A DNA stretch of 22,297 nucleotides from NCBI GenBank assembly GCA_964643325.1, contig CAZXSE010000015.1:1-22297 (forward strand), given 5' to 3'. The stretch's first letter is position 1; each line of letters begins with the position of its first letter. Below are positions 17,900 to 22,297 of this stretch, piece after piece. The DNA is from Fredricksoniimonas sp964643325. GTDB lineage: Bacteria > Omnitrophota > Gorgyraeia > Zapsychrales > Fredricksoniimonadaceae. The notes beneath the pieces were generated by a model. That model did not search any database, was not told the origin of the DNA, and saw only the letters and a list, made by a program, of their open reading frames with translations. Position numbers and translations under genes: made by a program.

Positions 17900-19362
17900 A
17901 ACTCATTTTTGAAAAGAGTTGCCGCGGCCGCCAGGGATTCAGATTGCCTGTTTCCGATGTGCCCGTCAAAGCCGTGATCGCCGAAAAGTTCCTGCGCGCC
18001 GCGCCAGCCGCGTTGCCTGAGGTTTCCGAACTGGATGTGGTGCGTCATTTCACGCAGCTGTCGCAGTTGAATTTCTCCGTCGATGCCCAGTTCTATCCGC
18101 TGGGTTCCTGCACCATGAAATACAATCCTAAATTCACCGAGAAGGCAGCAGCCATGCCCGGGTTCGCTGATCTGCACCCGCTATTGCCCCAGCTTAAGGG
18201 CGGCGAGCGTTATGTTCAGGGCGCTTTGCAGGTGCTCCACGAGACCGAACACTGGCTTGCCGAGATCACGGGGATGAAGGCGTTCACCCTGCAGCCTTTG
18301 GCCGGCGCGCACGGTGAACTGACCGGCATCATGCTCATGGCCGCGTATCACAAGGCCAGGGGCAACAAAAAGAAATATATCATCATTCCGGATTCCGCCC
18401 ATGGCACCAATCCCGCGAGCGCTGCGGTGGCGGGTTACGAGATCATTTCCGTTGCTTCCGACAAAAAAGGCGGCATGGATATCGACAAGCTCAAGGCTGT
18501 TCTGACGGATGAGGTCGCGGGGTTGATGATGACGAGCCCGGACACGCACGGTGTTTTCAATTCCCAGGTCAGCGAGATCGCGCGGCTCGTGCACGCGGTG
18601 GACGGGCTGATGTATTACGACGGAGCGAACCTGAACGCGACCATGGGGCGCTGCCGTCCGGGGGATGTCGGCTTTGATCTGGTGCATCTTAATCTTCACA
18701 AGACCTTTGGCACGCCGCACGGCGGAGGAGGTCCGGGGTCGGGTCCTGTTGGCGTGGGAGCAAAGCTGGAACAGTTCCTTCCGGTCTCCCGCGTGATCAA
18801 GCGCAAGGACGGCACGTTCGCGCTGGATTACAATTTCCCTGATTCAATCGGCTATATCGCGTCGTTCTATGGGAATTTCGGGATCATCCTGCGTGCGTAT
18901 GCGTACATGTTGTTGTTGGGTGGCGACGGGCTTAAAGCAACCAGCGATCACGCGGTGCTCAACGCCAATTACATGCGCGCGCGCCTTAAGGGGCATTACC
19001 AGATCGCGTTCGACCGCATCTGCATGCATGAATGCCTTTTTTCCGCCGCGCGCCAGACGGAGCGCGGGGTGCACGCCATTGATATCGCGAAATTCCTCAT
19101 TGACCGGCGCATGCATCCGCCGACGGTGTATTTTCCGCTGACGGTCAAGGAAGCCATCATGATCGAGCCGACGGAGACGGAAAGCAAAGAAAGCATGGAT
19201 GTTTTTATCGATGCCATGATCGCCGCGGACGAACTTTCCCGCAAGGACCCCGGCGCGTTCCATTCTTTTCCGGCGACCATGCCCATTGCCCGCCCGGATG
19301 AAACAAAAGCGGCGCGGGAGATGAACGTTAATTTTTTCGATCCTCAAGCCCCCCGGACATGA
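17896..19362 (+). CDS. gcvPB: Glycine dehydrogenase (decarboxylating) subunit 2
   Basis: It has 488 residues and is the PLP-binding half of the split P protein. Motifs: FEKSCRGRQGFRLP, LNFSVDAQFYPLGSCTMKYN, LQPLAGAHGELTGIMLM, PDSAHGTNPASAAVAGYE and HLNLHKTFGTPHGGGGPGSG, in which Lys269 is the expected Schiff-base lysine. The C-terminus has HPPTVYFPLTVKEAIMIEPT. It overlaps gcvPA by 4 nt and the lipoate ligase gene by 4 nt, indicating one operon with translational coupling. Confidence 0.97.
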   Translation: MKLIFEKSCRGRQGFRLPVSDVPVKAVIAEKFLRAAPAALPEVSELDVVRHFTQLSQLNFSVDAQFYPLGSCTMKYNPKFTEKAAAMPGFADLHPLLPQLKGGERYVQGALQVLHETEHWLAEITGMKAFTLQPLAGAHGELTGIMLMAAYHKARGNKKKYIIIPDSAHGTNPASAAVAGYEIISVASDKKGGMDIDKLKAVLTDEVAGLMMTSPDTHGVFNSQVSEIARLVHAVDGLMYYDGANLNATMGRCRPGDVGFDLVHLNLHKTFGTPHGGGGPGSGPVGVGAKLEQFLPVSRVIKRKDGTFALDYNFPDSIGYIASFYGNFGIILRAYAYMLLLGGDGLKATSDHAVLNANYMRARLKGHYQIAFDRICMHECLFSAARQTERGVHAIDIAKFLIDRRMHPPTVYFPLTVKEAIMIEPTETESKESMDVFIDAMIAADELSRKDPGAFHSFPATMPIARPDETKAAREMNVNFFDPQAPRT

Positions 19363-19991
19363 AGGTCGAGGACCTTTCTTTTCCGGATCCTCAGCATAAT
19401 CTTGACCATGACGATGAACTTTTGCGCCGCGCCGATAAAGAAGACGGCGGGGAAGCGCTGCGCTTTTGGGGGTCATCATCTTATTTTGTAGTGCTGGGCC
19501 GTACGTGCGACGCGGCGGCGGATGTGAGGCTGGACGCCTGCGCCGGCGCGGGAGTGCCGGTGCTGCGCCGGTCTTCCGGCGGGGGGACCGTGCTGCAGGG
19601 GCCGGGATGCCTGAATTTCACGCTGGTCCTTTCCCGCGAGAAGCGCCCCGAACTTAACAGCATCAGCCGTTCTTATGCCTGCATCCTGGAGAAGGTCATT
19701 GCGGCGCTTGGTGATTGCGGCATTACCGCCGAGTTCCGCCCGGTCTGCGATCTGGTCTTGTCCGCGGACGAGAAGAAGTTCTCGGGCAATGCCCAGCGGC
19801 GGGGGCGTACGCACATCCTGCACCACGGAACCATCCTTCACGGGTTCGATATAGCGCTGGTGGCGCGCTATTTAAAGATGCCGCCGCGGATGCCGGATTA
19901 CCGCAGGGCGCGCGCGCACCAGGATTTCCTTGCCAATATCGCGATCGATCTTCCGTCGTTCAAAACAGCCTTGTCGCGGGCGTGGTCTTGA
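19359..19991 (+). CDS. Lipoate-protein ligase-like protein (LplA/LipB superfamily), short form
   Basis: It has 210 residues. Visible motifs are LRRSSGGGTVLQGPGCLNF (Arg70-Thr77 and following), the lipoyl-adenylate lysine motif KKFSGNAQ (Lys140) and THILHHGTIL. It would attach lipoate (or octanoate) to the GcvH lysine. The gene overlaps gcvPB by 4 nt, which makes GcvH the obvious target. E. coli LplA has about 340 residues; the C-terminal accessory domain is absent here, so this could be a minimal ligase, one needing a separate partner, or an amidotransferase. I do not assign lplA, lipM or lipL on sequence alone. The N-terminus is also short and begins MKVEDLSFPDPQHNLDHDDE. Confidence 0.82.
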   Translation: MKVEDLSFPDPQHNLDHDDELLRRADKEDGGEALRFWGSSSYFVVLGRTCDAAADVRLDACAGAGVPVLRRSSGGGTVLQGPGCLNFTLVLSREKRPELNSISRSYACILEKVIAALGDCGITAEFRPVCDLVLSADEKKFSGNAQRRGRTHILHHGTILHGFDIALVARYLKMPPRMPDYRRARAHQDFLANIAIDLPSFKTALSRAWS

Positions 19992-20000
19992 TGCTAGAAT
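19971..20000 (+). promoter_or_regulatory. Candidate promoter with extended -10 for the S41 peptidase gene
   Basis: TTGTCG at 19971-19976 and TAGAAT at 19995-20000 are 18 nt apart, and TGC directly before the -10 makes an extended -10 element. It overlaps the stop of the lipoate ligase gene. Transcription would begin near 20007, leaving a leader of about 17 nt with GGAGG at 20013-20017. Confidence 0.4.
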
Positions 20001-20023
20001 GACCGTCTGTCTGGAGGAATAAT

Positions 20024-21292
20024 GTGCAGTTGAACCGTATGGCCGCGGCCCTGGTGACGGGCGTATTGTTGTTGTGCCCGGGGACATCCGTTCTTGGCGG
20101 GGATCCTGATGACGGCAAGACCCTTGCGCCCGCCGCCGGGTCATCCCGTGAGGCATGCCTTTCTTATTTTGAGGAAGTCTACAAGGTGATGGCCGAGAAT
20201 TATTATTTCGAGGTCCACCGTTCCGACTTTGACCGGTTCCTCAAGATCTTTGATGAGAAGATCTATCCCGGCATCCTGTTGGAAGGCAAGAGCAGTGATT
20301 ATGTCCGCTGGCGCAGCGCCGCCTATCTGGTCGACGCGCTCAAGCAGCCGGATGATATGTTCTCGCGTTACTGGCCTCCGAAGCCCGCCCAGGAATTCGT
20401 TAAGGAGGTCTATGGCAAGAAGATCGACCTTGGCATTGAAGGGCATCCGGTCGATCAGGGTTATAGCGTTGATTTCATTGAGCCAAGGTCCGATGCGTAT
20501 GCCAAGGGGTTGCGCGCGAACGACCTTATCGTGCGCTTTGACGGGGCGGGCGCGGCGACGATGGCAGCGGAGGCCTTGCAGGACAAACTGAACCCTCTTG
20601 AAGGCGCCGCGATCGCGATCGATTATCTTTCCGGCAAGGACAGGCAGCTGCGGACCCTGACCGCGGTGAGCCGTGAATATTTCAAGCAGGGTGTTTTTGA
20701 GAGGCCGACGGATGTCGCGGGCGTTTATTGCCTGGAATTGCAAAAATTCAACCAGGCCACGCCCGAGGATTTTGCCCGCCTGCTCGGCGAGATCGCCGTC
20801 AGGGAGCCCCGGGGCCTGGTGATCGACCTGCGCGGTAATCCCGGCGGCCCGCCGCTGGCCGCGCGGGCGATCTCGGCGTTCTTTTTGCCGAACGGGCAGG
20901 AGCTTGTTTATTTCGAAGGGCGCGCGCGCCCGAAGTCGTCGCTGGACATCCCGATCCTTCCGCCGCAGTATCATGTTGACTGGCCGCTCGCCGTGCTGGT
21001 GGACAAAGGAACGGGCAGCGCGGCCGAGCTTTTTTCCGGCGTGCTCCAGGACCGTAAGCGCGCCGTGATCATCGGCGATGATACCGCGGGGCAGGTCCTT
21101 CTTAAAAGTTTGTATGACCTTTCCGACGGTTCAACGCTGGCCCTGGTCAATGCCCGGGGCCATTTTCCGGACGGACGGCCTTTTCCTTTCGACGGGGTGC
21201 ATCCTGACGAACAAGCCCCGGATGATAAGAAGGACGCTATGGTAAATCTCGCGGCCAAGTATCTTTTGTTAAAGTCCGCAGGAAAGATCTGA
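20024..21292 (+). CDS. Exported PDZ / S41-family (C-terminal processing) peptidase homologue with altered catalytic dyad
   Basis: It has 422 residues from the GTG at 20024, supported by GGAGG 6 nt upstream; the ATG at 20022 runs into a stop after three codons and the ATG at 20039 is too far from that site. A signal peptide (MAAALVTGVLLLCPGTSVLG) indicates export. A helical N-terminal region is followed by a PDZ domain (about residues 140-210; SVDFIEPRSDAYAKGLRAND). The S41 core then has RGLVIDLRGNPGG (263-275), GTGSAAELFSGVLQDRKRA with Ser332, and GDDTAGQVLLKS. Ser332 aligns with the catalytic Ser of the SASASE motif. The general-base Lys of TFGKGTVQ, 25 residues later, is Gln357, while Lys361 occupies the usual Gln position. 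It may be inactive or use a rearranged dyad. Its likely role is periplasmic proteolysis, by family. Confidence 0.85.
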   Translation: MQLNRMAAALVTGVLLLCPGTSVLGGDPDDGKTLAPAAGSSREACLSYFEEVYKVMAENYYFEVHRSDFDRFLKIFDEKIYPGILLEGKSSDYVRWRSAAYLVDALKQPDDMFSRYWPPKPAQEFVKEVYGKKIDLGIEGHPVDQGYSVDFIEPRSDAYAKGLRANDLIVRFDGAGAATMAAEALQDKLNPLEGAAIAIDYLSGKDRQLRTLTAVSREYFKQGVFERPTDVAGVYCLELQKFNQATPEDFARLLGEIAVREPRGLVIDLRGNPGGPPLAARAISAFFLPNGQELVYFEGRARPKSSLDIPILPPQYHVDWPLAVLVDKGTGSAAELFSGVLQDRKRAVIIGDDTAGQVLLKSLYDLSDGSTLALVNARGHFPDGRPFPFDGVHPDEQAPDDKKDAMVNLAAKYLLLKSAGKI

Positions 21293-21295
21293 CCT

Positions 21296-21685
21296 ATGGA
21301 TGATCTCATCAAGTTCTTTGTCGCCGATAATATCCTCGCGAAAGCGCTGGTCTTGCAACTGGTCGTCATTGCCATTGTTCTTTGGCTGCTCAAGAGATCC
21401 TGCGACCGGGAGCTTTTCCTGCACGCCCTTGAGCAATTGAGCGCCTTGTCCATGGATGAGGGTTGCGATGTGCAGGAGATCTTTATCACGACCGCCGGCC
21501 TCATGCCGGCGCGTGACACCGCGCGGCTGACGGCCTTGATCAAGGAAAAATGTCCTTGCGCCCGGATCACCATGGATCAGGACGCGTCATTGTGGGGAGG
21601 CCTGCTCATGCGGGCTGGCGCAAGGACGATCGATTGCAGCCTGTCGTTGAAGATGAAACAACTTTTTGGATTATCAGCCTCATGA
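21296..21685 (+). CDS. Membrane-anchored protein resembling the ATP synthase delta-subunit C-terminal domain
   Basis: It has 129 residues. A hydrophobic helix at about 13-32 (ILAKALVLQLVVIAIVLWLL) precedes a charged link. The rest follows the delta (OSCP) C-terminal pattern: VQEIFITTAGLMPARDTARL, then ITMDQDASLWGGLLMRAG (91-108) and RTIDCSLSLKMKQL. In AtpH the last section reads D-x-x-LxGGxxxxxGxxxxDxSxxxxLxxL. A full AtpH has about 180 residues and an N-terminal helical domain that binds F1 alpha; that domain is missing and a membrane helix takes its place, as in a much shortened b-delta arrangement. No other ATP synthase gene is in view. It starts 3 nt after the peptidase gene and overlaps the next gene by 4 nt. 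The homology is a pattern judgement. Confidence 0.55.
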   Translation: MDDLIKFFVADNILAKALVLQLVVIAIVLWLLKRSCDRELFLHALEQLSALSMDEGCDVQEIFITTAGLMPARDTARLTALIKEKCPCARITMDQDASLWGGLLMRAGARTIDCSLSLKMKQLFGLSAS

Positions 21686-22297
21686 ACCCAAAGGTCCTTG
21701 TCATCATTCCGGCGTTCAATGAGGCGGGCGCGATCGCTGATACCGTACGTTCCGCTCTTGCGCAGCTGCCTGAGGGCGGACGCGTCCTGGTCGTCGATGA
21801 CGGTTCGGCTGATGATACGGCCGCGCGCGCGAAAGCCGCCGGCGCGCTCGTCGTGCGATTGCCGCTCAACCTTGGCATCGGCGGCGCCGTGCAGACGGGA
21901 TACCGTTACGCCGAGGCCCACGGGTATGATATCGCGGTACAGATCGACGGCGACGGTCAGCATGATCCTGCTTTCTTGCCGCAGCTCATCGGGCCTGTTC
22001 GTGATGGCCAGGCGGACATGGCGGTTGGCAGCCGGTTCCTCGCAGGCAGGGCAGGGTTCAGGTCATCGAAGGCGCGCCGCGTCGGGATCCGTTTTTTGCG
22101 CGTTCTTATCCGTTGCCTGACCGGTGAAGCTGTGACAGACCCCACGTCGGGGATGCGCGCGTGCGGACGCCGTCTGATCCGCACGTTCGCCCATTATTAT
22201 CCGCATGATTATCCCGAGCCCGAGGCACTTGTCGTGGCGCACCGCACGGGTTGCCGGATCAGGGAAGTTGCGGTCATCATGCGGCCGCGCTCGTCGG
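21682..22297 (+). CDS. GT2-family glycosyltransferase (3' truncated by window end)
   Basis: 205 full codons are visible from the ATG at 21682, which overlaps the preceding stop as ATGA. The N-terminus VLVIIPAFNEAGAIADTVRS, the nucleotide-binding VVDDGSADDTA (37-47), LNLGIGGAVQTGYRYA (62-77) and the metal-binding QIDGDGQHDP (87-96) are those of polyprenyl-phosphate (DPM1-like) GT2 enzymes. DPTSGMRACGRRLI and the start of the C-terminal EVAVIMRPR section also fit. It probably transfers a sugar from a nucleotide donor to a lipid or surface-glycan acceptor in the cytoplasm. The acceptor cannot be told, and the C-terminus, including any membrane helices, lies outside the window. Confidence 0.9.
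   Translation, partial: MNPKVLVIIPAFNEAGAIADTVRSALAQLPEGGRVLVVDDGSADDTAARAKAAGALVVRLPLNLGIGGAVQTGYRYAEAHGYDIAVQIDGDGQHDPAFLPQLIGPVRDGQADMAVGSRFLAGRAGFRSSKARRVGIRFLRVLIRCLTGEAVTDPTSGMRACGRRLIRTFAHYYPHDYPEPEALVVAHRTGCRIREVAVIMRPRSS

Noticed and set aside
20060..20100. LLLC in the peptidase signal peptide as a lipoprotein lipobox
   Set aside because: The residue before Cys is Leu rather than Gly, Ala or Ser, and an ordinary cleavage site near SVLGG follows.
1..22297. tRNA, rRNA, insertion sequences or attachment sites
   Set aside because: I saw no cloverleaf, rRNA core sequence, transposase motif or flanking inverted repeats; the genes are dense and no gene-free stretch exceeds 135 nt.

Overview
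The window reads as one bacterial chromosomal segment. Every gene I can support lies on the + strand, the base composition looks moderately GC-rich, and many starts have AGGAG-type ribosome binding sites. The mix of an outer-membrane barrel, periplasmic repeat proteins, an AsmA-type protein and a split glycine decarboxylase (gcvPA/gcvPB) points to an uncultured diderm. The style (huge TPR proteins, NodB deacetylase, GH94-like phosphorylase) suggests something near Omnitrophota or the wider PVC assemblage, but this is inference and no marker gene here proves it. Two 100-N runs (4779-4878 and 11214-11313) show that this is a scaffolded draft assembly.

Region 1 (3-9451) is an envelope block. A 5'-truncated beta-barrel protein ends in a TPR-like tail. 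Next comes a giant secreted TPR/coiled-coil protein. It appears as two reading frames only because an assembly gap falls in its Pro/Ala linker; 55-nt identical flanks and codon phase show it is one gene of about 1,934 residues or more. A 99-residue membrane-anchored coiled-coil protein and a 579-residue AsmA-like protein follow. I find no description I can attach to this set, and it is the best candidate for an undescribed system.

Region 2 (9452-11715) begins with a 133-nt promoter-like intergenic stretch. A membrane-anchored coiled-coil protein follows, closed by a perfect 15-bp terminator hairpin. After it come a DUF167/YggU protein, a GatB/YqeY-domain protein and a NodB-type polysaccharide deacetylase whose centre is hidden by the second gap.

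Region 3 (11730-19991) is a tightly packed metabolic cluster: a GH94-like glycoside phosphorylase, gcvT, gcvH, gcvPA, gcvPB and a short lipoate-protein ligase. The spacings are 1 nt, 12 nt, 40 nt and two ATGA overlaps. Together they encode the P, T and H proteins of the glycine cleavage system and the enzyme expected to lipoylate GcvH. The L protein (dihydrolipoyl dehydrogenase) is not in the window.

Region 4 (20024-22297) holds an exported PDZ/S41 peptidase homologue in which the catalytic Lys and the nearby Gln have swapped places. A 129-residue protein joins one membrane helix to what looks like the C-terminal domain of ATP synthase delta. The 5' part of a GT2 glycosyltransferase runs off the end of the window.
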